From: Enterobacterales bacterium CwR94
Lineage (GTDB): Bacteria > Pseudomonadota > Gammaproteobacteria > Enterobacterales > Enterobacteriaceae
Length of the DNA stretch: 64,000 bases
Assembly: GCA_002837195.1 (NCBI GenBank)
Contig: KZ478066.1
Span: forward strand, 1-64,000
Direction of reading: 5' to 3'
Part shown: one piece after another, positions 57,430-64,000 of the stretch
How positions within the stretch are numbered: position 1 is the first letter of the stretch
Layout: each line of letters opens with the position of its first letter
Position numbers and translations under genes: made by a program
The notes under the pieces: model-generated
Database searches by the model: none
What the model saw: the letters and a program-made list of their open reading frames with translations, nothing else
Told to the model about the DNA's origin: nothing

Positions 57430-58512
57430 TTATTTGCCACCCAGTGCCTGCAGTAAGGTTTCTGCATAGGCGATACGTTTTGCCAAATCGACTTTTGCCC
57501 TGCCATTCACTTTGGCGGTCAGTGCTTCCAGATCCCAGCGATCGGCATCGGGCAGGCATTGCCGGGTTTTTAAATACCAACAGGCTGAACAAGCGGCTCC
57601 CTCTTCCGTCTCGCACCATTCAGCGGCCTCTTCGACGGGCATATCCATGTAATTGGCAAATGCCTGATATTCGGTTTTGCCAGTCAGTTGGATTAATCCC
57701 CGGCCGCGATAGCGAAAACCGTCCCCTGAAGCGACATCACCATTACCCAGTCGATTGGCATAGACCAGATTGCCTAATTTTTTATCCTGGCCCAGGTAAG
57801 TCTGCGCTTCCTGCTCGCTACTAAAATGTCGGCCAAAAATGCGCATCAACTGACGCAACGTGGTGTAACGCATATTCTCCTTGAGTTCACTGAAGGTGGG
57901 GCCAGCTTCGACCATAAACTGACCAAGGGCGGCGGCCACGCGGCGCTCAGTGTTAACATCAAATTTTGCAAAGGCATTGTTCAATGCCGGTACCCATCGA
58001 TCGGTATCGAGACGCGGACTGGCCCGCTTCAGCGCTTGCGCAAGCGGGTTGCCGCTGGGCGTAATTGCGCGAGGCGGTTCCCTGGTGACGGCCGTTGTAC
58101 TCTCTACCGGCGTGTGGGGCGGGGTGGCGGCTATGACTTCGCTGCGTGTATCGCTGGGGGATGGAGAGGGCGTGGTGTTGGTTTTGATCACCGAATTAAA
58201 GGTCCCTTCAATAAAATCGACGCCTGCATACCCTGCCGCGACCAGCGTAAGCAATTTTTTGCCATCGATTACGCCAGCAAACTCCTCAAGCCCTAATGCA
58301 AGACCGGACAGGCAACCGGCGATAAAGCCGATCATCAGCGTAATCATTAAATAGCTGGCGCTGAAATTCGCTTTCATCGCATTGTTATCGAGCTTCAAAT
58401 ACCCGGCTTTGTGCAGACCAATAATCGCGCGGATCCCCTGGCCTATCATCCCGGCAGTGCCACACAGCGTAAGAATAATTAATACATTGGGAGCAGTGAG
58501 AAGCATGTTCAT
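57430..58512 (-). CDS. Membrane-anchored GH19 family muramidase/chitinase-like protein
   Basis: A 360-residue two-part protein. Residues 1-108 contain three hydrophobic segments (about 8-30, 53-75, 86-104) with KAGYLKLDNNA between them, resembling a holin-like or inner-membrane module. A Pro/Thr/Ser-rich linker runs about 109-155. The GH19 lysozyme-type domain (about 170-355) has the probable catalytic Glu202 (FMVEAGPTFSELKENMRYT), YANRLGNGDVASGDGFRYRGRGLIQLTG and TAKVNG. It likely cleaves peptidoglycan rather than chitin. GAGG lies 6 nt before the ATG. Confidence 0.82.
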   Translation of the reverse strand: MNMLLTAPNVLIILTLCGTAGMIGQGIRAIIGLHKAGYLKLDNNAMKANFSASYLMITLMIGFIAGCLSGLALGLEEFAGVIDGKKLLTLVAAGYAGVDFIEGTFNSVIKTNTTPSPSPSDTRSEVIAATPPHTPVESTTAVTREPPRAITPSGNPLAQALKRASPRLDTDRWVPALNNAFAKFDVNTERRVAAALGQFMVEAGPTFSELKENMRYTTLRQLMRIFGRHFSSEQEAQTYLGQDKKLGNLVYANRLGNGDVASGDGFRYRGRGLIQLTGKTEYQAFANYMDMPVEEAAEWCETEEGAACSACWYLKTRQCLPDADRWDLEALTAKVNGRAKVDLAKRIAYAETLLQALGGK

Positions 58513-59119
58513 GGTTTGCCTCGTACTCAGTCATGGTGGTTAGTTAAAACAGTGAGGAGGATATGGGCGTATTAACATCGCGTGGAAATAAATCTGATAG
58601 CGAAACACAGAAGGCAGGAAAATAGGAAGGCATACTCACGCAGGTTGTCCCTCAATAGGATGAGAGTAGAACGCTGAAATTAAACTGCAAGTGGATTTAA
58701 ACAGATATTTTTTCGAACGCTTATCAGGCTGGTCTCAATCAGAACCAGAAAGAAGATTTAACTGTGCGGAATAAAAAACATAATTAATGCCAATGACTGA
58801 CCAGCCATAATTAGACCTGCTGAAATATTAGGGACGCTTTTAACACTTGCCTGCGATAAGTGTCGCCGATCGCTTTCCAGAAAAACGGGGAGCACGGCGA
58901 AAATATTGGAAAGCGCTACGCAATCATTTTGTAATGCGAGAATTCATATACATTTTTATGCGATCGCCTTGCCATTTCTGTCGTGTTTCCAATCATTTTT
59001 ATTGTTATGTCATTACTGACATTTATACAGTAGGCACCGCAGCAATCAGAGCGCCCACGGCAGGTCGCAGCATACCCGTCCGTGGGCTAACCACCACGTT
59101 AAAACAAGGATTTAACATT
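58513..59119. other. 607-nt intergenic region with lower GC
   Basis: This is the longest gene-free stretch of the window. It lies between divergently transcribed accessory genes and is visibly richer in A/T than its neighbours. Only a 20-codon ORF (58563-58625) with a strong AGGAGG is seen. A long leader, a degraded gene or an unrecognised small RNA is possible. I find no tRNA, CRISPR or IS end in it. Confidence 0.5.
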
Positions 59120-59608
59120 ATGGCTGAGGAGAAGTGTAACGATTTCCGTGATGGTAATTCAAGCGTAGCGGCTTTTACCTTTTTCACGGGGCGTGAAACG
59201 CCGCGCTTGTTGGCAAGCTGTGAAGATGCATTGGATTACGCCATGCGTTGCCGCCAGTTAGTGATGGTATTAATGGATCCGGAGGAACTTCAGTGCCCAA
59301 GATTAGTGTTGCTTCATCTTGCAGAGTCTCTGAATTGTTTGGAGCGAGCGTTGGATGAGCCCCTGACGGTTGCACATGTGGCGCAATTGACCGCCAAAAA
59401 GCCGATCGATATTGCCGAGGAAGTACCGCGAATGAGTGAAGATTCACTCACTCTGGTGTGGCAGTGTCAGGCTTTGCTGCGCATTTTGTCCACTGCACGT
59501 ACGGATATTTTCACGCTGGAGCAGCTTGGCGGACTCTTGTGCGAACTCCTGCATTATCTTGATGCTGATTTGAGTCTCCCGCGCGAGTTTTCTTACGTGT
59601 GCCCCTGA
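59120..59608 (+). CDS. Hypothetical helical protein upstream of the ADP-ribosyltransferase-like gene
   Basis: A 162-residue soluble protein, predicted largely helical, without signal peptide. The region FFTGRETPRLLASCEDALDYAMRCRQLVMVLMD... LAESLNCLERALDEP is loosely reminiscent of small Pseudomonas DUF3077 proteins, but this is a weak resemblance. It is cysteine-rich (nine Cys). AAGGA lies 9 nt before the ATG at 59120. The next gene is 216 nt downstream on the same strand, so the two might be a pair (for example chaperone or immunity plus effector). Confidence 0.6.
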   Translation: MAEEKCNDFRDGNSSVAAFTFFTGRETPRLLASCEDALDYAMRCRQLVMVLMDPEELQCPRLVLLHLAESLNCLERALDEPLTVAHVAQLTAKKPIDIAEEVPRMSEDSLTLVWQCQALLRILSTARTDIFTLEQLGGLLCELLHYLDADLSLPREFSYVCP

Positions 59609-59824
59609 TCGTGATTGCCACGCCCGGCATGGCAGGCCGGGCGTTTATCGCATGACATCCTGGACCTCGAGCCTGATTAAGAACAGGCGCATGTTGCTAT
59701 CAACTGGCTGAATTGTTGTGTTTTAAGACATTAATATTTCTATGTTTTCTGTGTTTGTGTTCAGATGAAGCCGAGGCGATCGCGAACAGGAAAGCGATTG
59801 AGTATTTATTACAAGGAGTCAATG

Positions 59825-60412
59825 ATGGGGCAAAGTATGGGGCGTGAAGCCTCTTCAAGTCGCTCAACCGGACGTCAAAATACGGCTGTTACGCTGGAAG
59901 TTATTCTGAGACGCGCTGAAGATCCTAAAGATCACGGTGTTGAAAGTATTGGTCTGACGTATGAACAATTTTTGCGTCGCGCCGCGCGCGATATTGGGGC
60001 GCGATTTTATCGTAGCCACCAGGGCACGGAAGAAGAAATCAGGAATCAGGGATTAAAACGTAGTGTGGGGGCCGCCCCTGTTGGCATTGAATACATTACG
60101 GCTATTATTTGTCATACCGCACGTACCGGTGGCAGTGAAGGAAAGGTGTTATCTCTCTCCTCCAATATTCATGTGGCGCGACGTTTTCGCCGTCCAAATA
60201 CGTCATTTGTCACGCTGCACAGCTTAGGAAACACCAGGTATCAAAGTATCGAGAAAATTATTCTTGATAATGCCGATCTGTTATTAAGCCAGAAAAGGAT
60301 TACTGCGGCGACATTGGCAAAAGCGCTACGGCAAATCAGAGCGCAAGATGAAAGCGAAATTTTTTATCTTGAGGGCGATATTCCAGCCTCGCATATTGAG
60401 AGCATTATCTAA
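59825..60412 (+). CDS. Putative mono-ADP-ribosyltransferase (R-S-E type), effector/toxin candidate
   Basis: A 195-residue protein. The N-terminal 20 residues are Ser/Arg/Gln-rich with no hydrophobic signal. From residue 55 on it shows the order of motifs of arginine-type ADP-ribosyltransferases. Arg63 is in RFYRSHQGTEEEIRNQGL. An S-x-S equivalent at 110-113 (VLSLSSNIHVARRF) resembles the STS strand. E-x-E at 176-178 lies in DESEIFYLEGDIPASHI, where the following Ile/Gly-x-Ile pattern is also usual. AAGGAG is well spaced for the ATG at 59825. No family name is certain. Confidence 0.62.
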   Translation: MGQSMGREASSSRSTGRQNTAVTLEVILRRAEDPKDHGVESIGLTYEQFLRRAARDIGARFYRSHQGTEEEIRNQGLKRSVGAAPVGIEYITAIICHTARTGGSEGKVLSLSSNIHVARRFRRPNTSFVTLHSLGNTRYQSIEKIILDNADLLLSQKRITAATLAKALRQIRAQDESEIFYLEGDIPASHIESII

Positions 60413-60430
60413 ATAGCGCATTGATCCTGG

Positions 60431-60465
60431 CATCACCGTGCTTTCTTCCTTTCAGCACGGTGATG
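60431..60465. terminator. Strong hairpin after the ADP-ribosyltransferase-like gene
   Basis: A perfect 12-bp stem, CATCACCGTGCT / AGCACGGTGATG, with an 11-nt pyrimidine loop between convergent genes. No T-tract follows, but the stem is long and GC-rich. Confidence 0.7.
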
Positions 60466-60480
60466 ATTGAAAGAACTGCA

Positions 60481-60762
60481 TCACTCAAGGTGACGATCAC
60501 GTTCGTGCAGCCAATTCTCCATTACGCTTTTGTAGCGTTGCGCCCGCAGTTCGTCATCGGCACTGATGATAAACAGCCGTACGCCAGGATTAGGCTCATG
60601 AGAAACCGCATACAGTTCATGGCCGCGGCTGTTGCTGTCGATAATAATCTGGCTGAAGGTGATGGATGACCAGGCACCAATCACGCGTTCAAACTCTCTC
60701 TGGTTCATAAATAATTCCATCATCAATGGCACGTAAGCCTTTGTGTTGATGCTGGATTTCAT
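60481..60762 (-). CDS. Small hypothetical protein convergent with the ADP-ribosyltransferase-like gene
   Basis: A 93-residue protein (MKSSINTKAYVPLMMELFMNQREFERVIGAW...), soluble alpha/beta in appearance, with a charged C-terminus (MENWLHERDRHLE). I do not recognise it. The start is uncertain: 60762, 60723 or the upstream 60831 are all in frame and none has a good Shine-Dalgarno. Confidence 0.5.
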   Translation of the reverse strand: MKSSINTKAYVPLMMELFMNQREFERVIGAWSSITFSQIIIDSNSRGHELYAVSHEPNPGVRLFIISADDELRAQRYKSVMENWLHERDRHLE

Positions 60763-60912
60763 GCTTGTAGAACGTAAAGTTAACACTGAATATCGCTGCG
60801 GTGAGTCTGCTGCTCTGCTAGCAATAGTCATCAGTATAACCGCTGTGCGCGCAGGTCGAAATATTTCAGCGTCATTCTTACAAAACAGAGACGAGTGCTT
60901 ACTGCCGTGCGG

Positions 60913-61383
60913 TTACAGGCCCAGTTCACTCAAACCGGGATGATTGTCCGGGCGACGGCCTTGCGGCCAATGGAGCAACCGCTGTTCTGCCGATATCGGT
61001 AAATCATTGATGCAGGCGAAACGACGTTGCATCAATCCATTAGCGGCAAATTCCCAATTCTCATTGCCGTAGGAACGGTAATACGTGCCGCTGTCATCAT
61101 GCCATTCATAGGCAAAGCGCACGGCGATGCGGTTTCCCTCGTAGGCCCACAGTTCTTTAATCAACCGGTAATCCAACTCGCGATGCCACTTACGTTGTAA
61201 AAATGCCACGATGTCATCGCGTCCGGTCACAAACTCGGCGCGATTTCGCCATTGGCTGTCATGCGTGTAGGCGAGGGAGACACGTTGGGCATCACGGGTG
61301 TTCCAGCCATCTTCAGCGGCGCGCACTTTCTGTAAGGCCGTTTCACGTGTAAAAGGCGGAAACGGCGGGCGATCGTCATTCAT
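60913..61383 (-). CDS. NTF2-like protein, DUF1348 family
   Basis: A 156-residue nuclear-transport-factor-2-fold protein typical of DUF1348. Its landmarks are [93 protein letters not shown]. The function is unknown. AGGAG lies 7 nt before the ATG at 61383. It overlaps the upstream flavoprotein gene by 8 nt, so both are co-expressed. Confidence 0.88.
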   Translation of the reverse strand: MNDDRPPFPPFTRETALQKVRAAEDGWNTRDAQRVSLAYTHDSQWRNRAEFVTGRDDIVAFLQRKWHRELDYRLIKELWAYEGNRIAVRFAYEWHDDSGTYYRSYGNENWEFAANGLMQRRFACINDLPISAEQRLLHWPQGRRPDNHPGLSELGL

Positions 61384-62008
61384 GTTTTTTCTCCTGTTGC
61401 GCAAGCTGTTGGCGAAGCTGCTGGTTCTCGTTTTCCAACTGTTGAAGCTGTGCCATCACCGGCTCCAGCGCGGTATCGATCTCTGATTGTGTGTAGCGCG
61501 GCGTAATGTATTGCGGGCAGTTCCAATCCCAGGCGTGTAACTGCAGACGAAAATAGCGCTCAACGTGACCGGGAAAGGCCGGTTCGCACAGCCGCTCAGC
61601 CAGCAAGGGATCGCTTAAAGGAAACTCCGTTAACTCAGCATAGATCTTTAATCGCGCACGTCGCGGATAATCCATTAAAAAGAGACAGGCGCGGCGATTT
61701 CCGCGCAGGTTGCCGGTGGTGACGTATTGTCGGTTACCCCGTACATCGGCAAAAGCCAGCGTTCTCTCGTCCAGGACATGCAGGAAACCCGCAGGCCCGC
61801 CGCGGTGCTGAAGATAGGGCCAACCCTGGCTGCCACAGGTGGCCAGATAAAAGCTGTCGCGTGAGCTGATAAAATCTTTTTCAGCGCGGCTCAATGCAGG
61901 GGGCGTCCTGTTTTCAGGTGCAAAACGTCGCAACCGATGACTGCCCATTTCACTCTGCACGTTTTCCACGTCGGGGGTTGTCGCAATGCGCATAAAATCA
62001 AAGTGCAT
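61376..62008 (-). CDS. Pyridoxamine 5'-phosphate oxidase-like FMN-binding protein
   Basis: A 210-residue split-barrel flavin-binding protein. The core is [76 protein letters not shown]. It is followed by a short coiled coil (about 180-208, [21 protein letters not shown]). The substrate is unknown. GGAGG lies 5 nt before the ATG. It is divergent from the LysR gene at 62111, which probably regulates it. Confidence 0.87.
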   Translation of the reverse strand: MHFDFMRIATTPDVENVQSEMGSHRLRRFAPENRTPPALSRAEKDFISSRDSFYLATCGSQGWPYLQHRGGPAGFLHVLDERTLAFADVRGNRQYVTTGNLRGNRRACLFLMDYPRRARLKIYAELTEFPLSDPLLAERLCEPAFPGHVERYFRLQLHAWDWNCPQYITPRYTQSEIDTALEPVMAQLQQLENENQQLRQQLAQQEKKHE

Positions 62009-62110
62009 AGTGCCTCCGGGAAAGATGACGTGAGTGGTATCTTCCTCTATTCCGCTTAACGTGATAATCCTGTTATTAGTACAAACACTCTTGCCAGAAA
62101 TGGAAGGATA

Positions 62111-63016
62111 ATGGATAAACTTGAAGCGATGTCGCTGCTGGTGAAGGTGGCGGAGGTCGGCAGCATGTCTGAGGTGGCGCGGCAGGGAAAACTGCCGTTA
62201 ACCAGTATCAGCCGTAAAATTGCCGATCTGGAAGCGCAGTTGGGTGTCAGATTACTGTTACGTACGACACGTAAACTCACACTAACGGATGCCGGTATTG
62301 CTTATGTTGCGAATGCCCGGCGTATTCTCGAAGAGATTGATGCCGTGGAACGTATGGCTGTCGGTGAATACTTGCAGCCGAAAGGTGAATTGGTGATTAC
62401 CGCGCCGCATATGTTCGGGCGTCGACACGTATTACCGATTGTGAATGCGTTTTTAGCGGCATGGCCTGACATCACCGTGCGTTTGCTGTTAAGCGATCGT
62501 AATGCCGATCTGATTGACGATCATGTTGATCTGGCGGTGCGCATTGGCCCACTGGCTGACAGCTCAATGGTTGCACGCGCGGTTGGCGAGATGCGCTCAG
62601 TGACCTGTGGCAGCCCGAACTTGTTCGCACGGTTGGGAGAGCCCCAGACGCCACAGGCGCTAATGCACTATCCCTGTGTGACGATTGATAATCCAATGCC
62701 CTTTAACGGTTGGCGCTACCCGCATCCGGTGGGCTTAGTGCCGGTTAAACCCCGGTTAGCGGTCACCACGCCTGAAGCCGCTGCTGATGCGGCGGCGGCA
62801 GGCACTGGCATCGCACGGTTATTGCACTACCAGGTGACAGAAGCCTTATGTGAAGGGCGGTTAAAAATTGTGTTGGCAAACGCTGAGCCGCCGCCGGTGC
62901 CGGTCCATCTCTTGCATGCGTCTCGTGGCCCGATGCCGTTAAAATTACGCGAATTTATTGATTTTGCTTTACCCCGCTTGCGCGAGACGCTGCTGGTCAT
63001 TGCACGCTCGGGTTAA
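62111..63016 (+). CDS. LysR-family transcriptional regulator
   Basis: A 301-residue LysR-type regulator of the CrgA/AphB-like subgroup. The N-terminal helix-turn-helix (MSLLVKVAEVGSMSEVARQGKLPLTSISRKIADLEAQLGVRLLLRTTRKLTLTDAG) is followed by an effector domain (ELVITAPHMFGRRHVLPIVNAFLAAWPDITVRLLLSDRNADLIDDHVDLAVRIG). It is divergent from the flavoprotein gene and followed by an SMR pump 23 nt downstream. Confidence 0.92.
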   Translation: MDKLEAMSLLVKVAEVGSMSEVARQGKLPLTSISRKIADLEAQLGVRLLLRTTRKLTLTDAGIAYVANARRILEEIDAVERMAVGEYLQPKGELVITAPHMFGRRHVLPIVNAFLAAWPDITVRLLLSDRNADLIDDHVDLAVRIGPLADSSMVARAVGEMRSVTCGSPNLFARLGEPQTPQALMHYPCVTIDNPMPFNGWRYPHPVGLVPVKPRLAVTTPEAAADAAAAGTGIARLLHYQVTEALCEGRLKIVLANAEPPPVPVHLLHASRGPMPLKLREFIDFALPRLRETLLVIARSG

Positions 63017-63039
63017 GCGCGACTTTTGGAGAGATTATT

Positions 63040-63372
63040 GTGCACGTTTATCTGATTCTTGCGATTTCTATTGCGGCTGAAACCATGGCGACTTCCATGA
63101 TGAAAGCCACAGAGGGATTTACACGCTGGCTGCCAAGCCTGGCGGTGGTGGTGGGTTACGCCATCTCTTTCTATGGCTTATCGCAGGTGGTAAAAACCAT
63201 GAATATCGGTATCGCCTATGCGATTTGGGCCGGGATGGGGATTTTCCTGGTGTCTATTTTATCGTTTGTCATTTACAAGCAGCGGTTAGATTTGCCTGCG
63301 CTGATAGGCATGGCCTTTATTGTGTTGGGCGTTGTCGTCATCCAGATCTTTTCAAAATCGGTTACGCACTAA
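63040..63372 (+). CDS. Small multidrug resistance (SMR) efflux protein, EmrE-like
   Basis: A 110-residue protein with four membrane helices. The essential Glu14 lies in SIAAETMATSMMKATEGFTRW, and helices 3-4 (GIAYAIWAGMGIFLVS, ALIGMAFIVLGVVVIQIFSK) follow the EmrE/SugE pattern. It exchanges protons for cationic compounds as an antiparallel dimer. The start codon is GTG with GGAGAG 6 nt upstream. It is probably co-transcribed with the LysR gene. Confidence 0.92.
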   Translation: MHVYLILAISIAAETMATSMMKATEGFTRWLPSLAVVVGYAISFYGLSQVVKTMNIGIAYAIWAGMGIFLVSILSFVIYKQRLDLPALIGMAFIVLGVVVIQIFSKSVTH

Positions 63373-63384
63373 AGACCGCCCGCA

Positions 63385-63693
63385 TCACCATGAGCGATCG
63401 ATAAATAAGCTGTCATCCTCGCTCATGGCTTTACGGGCAGATAAATACGCCACGCCCTGAGGCCCATAAAACTCGCAGTGCTCTTCGCAGGCTTCAAGAT
63501 GAAACACATCGCCGCGTTGGTAAATATGTTCGCCTGCTTCGGTGCGAATGCGGATCTCCCCTTTCAGGATCAAGGCTTTGGCTTCAAAGTCATGCTGATG
63601 TGTGGCGCGTGACTCATTTGCCTCTCGCTCCACCAGCACGGGTTCACTGTAACCTTCACGAATGATCTCAGCGATAAATTCATCGGGTAGCAT
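63385..63693 (-). CDS. Small cupin-domain protein
   Basis: A 102-residue single cupin. Motif 1 HQHDFEAKALILKGEIRI and motif 2 GDVFHLEACEEHCEFYGPQG supply His/Glu metal ligands. The function is unknown. AAGGAG lies upstream of the ATG. It is convergent with the SMR gene, 12 nt between stops. Confidence 0.85.
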   Translation of the reverse strand: MLPDEFIAEIIREGYSEPVLVEREANESRATHQHDFEAKALILKGEIRIRTEAGEHIYQRGDVFHLEACEEHCEFYGPQGVAYLSARKAMSEDDSLFIDRSW

Positions 63694-63972
63694 AGCAGGC
63701 TCCTTTCAACGCATGACTTTAGCGTAGAGAGCAATGCTGGCGGGCTCAAGTGGCGGAGGTCAACACTGTGCGCCAGACCCGATTCTGCGCTGTGCCCTTA
63801 TCCGCCTGAGAGAGATAACCGAATAAAATGCGTCAGACCTCACAAAATTGATGCAGACTTTTCTTGGCATTATCGTCTCAGAATCGCCTTGCCTTGCCAT
63901 CAAAAGCAAAAAAAATAACGTGATGATTTATCGAATAATATTTTTTCCACTGTTAAAGCGATCACAATATTT

Positions 63973-63994
63973 TATTGTGACACACATCACAAAA
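63973..63994. promoter_or_regulatory. Perfect CRP site at the right edge
   Basis: TGTGA-CACACA-TCACA (63976-63991) matches the CRP consensus halves completely, in an A/T-rich flank. The 307-nt region from 63694 holds no gene, so the site probably serves a gene beginning beyond the window. Its distance of 283 nt from the cupin start makes control of the cupin less likely. Confidence 0.85.
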
Positions 63995-64000
63995 AATACC

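Noticed and set aside
58563-58625. 20-codon ORF behind a strong AGGAGG
   Set aside because: It is too short to recognise, has no similarity I can name, and the spacing to the ATG is tight. It is mentioned only as part of the unexplained gap.
58847-59119. In-frame N-terminal extension of the 162-residue protein
   Set aside because: The extension has non-coding character, and a Shine-Dalgarno sequence sits before the ATG at 59120.
1-64000. CRISPR arrays, IS elements, integrases, T3SS/T6SS structural genes
   Set aside because: None was seen. No regularly spaced repeats, transposase or secretion-apparatus genes occur in the window.

Overview
The window is chromosomal DNA of a gamma-proteobacterium of the order Enterobacterales. 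Near its left end the gene order follows the Escherichia coli segment 5S rRNA - tRNA-Asp - yafC - yafD - yafE - mltD - gloB - yafS - rnhA - dnaQ - tRNA-Asp. Further right it follows fadE - gmhA - yafJ - yafK - dinB - pepD - gpt - frsA - crl - phoE - proB - proA. Most of these proteins are the same length as their E. coli counterparts or within a few residues. The accessory content (hpx purine genes, hmu haem genes, a complete mtn set) suggests Erwiniaceae such as Pantoea or Erwinia, or a relative. The genus cannot be fixed from sequence reading alone.

Layout. 1-9.1 kb: end of an rRNA operon (23S-5S spacer, 5S, tRNA-Asp), then the yaf/rnhA/dnaQ core and a second, identical tRNA-Asp. 9.1-25.5 kb: a large purine/allantoin catabolic island. 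It holds an NCS1 permease, a GntR regulator, allantoin racemase, allantoinase, hpxZYXW, an RpiR-type regulator, a polar amino-acid-type ABC transporter, hpxJ, hpxK, OHCU decarboxylase, HIU hydrolase and an NCS2 permease. Together these cover 5-hydroxyisourate to allantoin, allantoate, ureidoglycine, oxalurate and oxalate. No urate oxidase lies in the window. 25.5-26.3 kb: a hexapeptide acyltransferase and a Rdx (SelW-like) protein. 26.3-32.6 kb: a Fur-box-preceded haem uptake operon, hmuRSTUV. 32.6-38.9 kb: methionine salvage, with omega-amidase and glutamine-KMTB transaminase beside mtnBCD, mtnA and mtnK. MetJ-type boxes lie in both divergent promoter regions. 39-53 kb: the fadE-proA core, with recognisable FadR, LexA and Pho boxes.

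53-61 kb is a second accessory zone immediately after proA, where E. coli carries thrW and the CP4-6 prophage. It holds a DUF333-type lipoprotein, several orphan genes, the MurNAc genes murQ-murP, a membrane-anchored GH19 muramidase/chitinase-like protein, and a 195-residue protein with the R / S-x-S / E-x-E signature of an arginine-type ADP-ribosyltransferase. The last is the most interesting candidate in the window. 61-64 kb: an NTF2-like protein, a flavin-dependent PNPOx-like protein, a LysR regulator, an SMR efflux pump and a cupin. A perfect CRP half-site pair ends the window, presumably serving a gene outside it.
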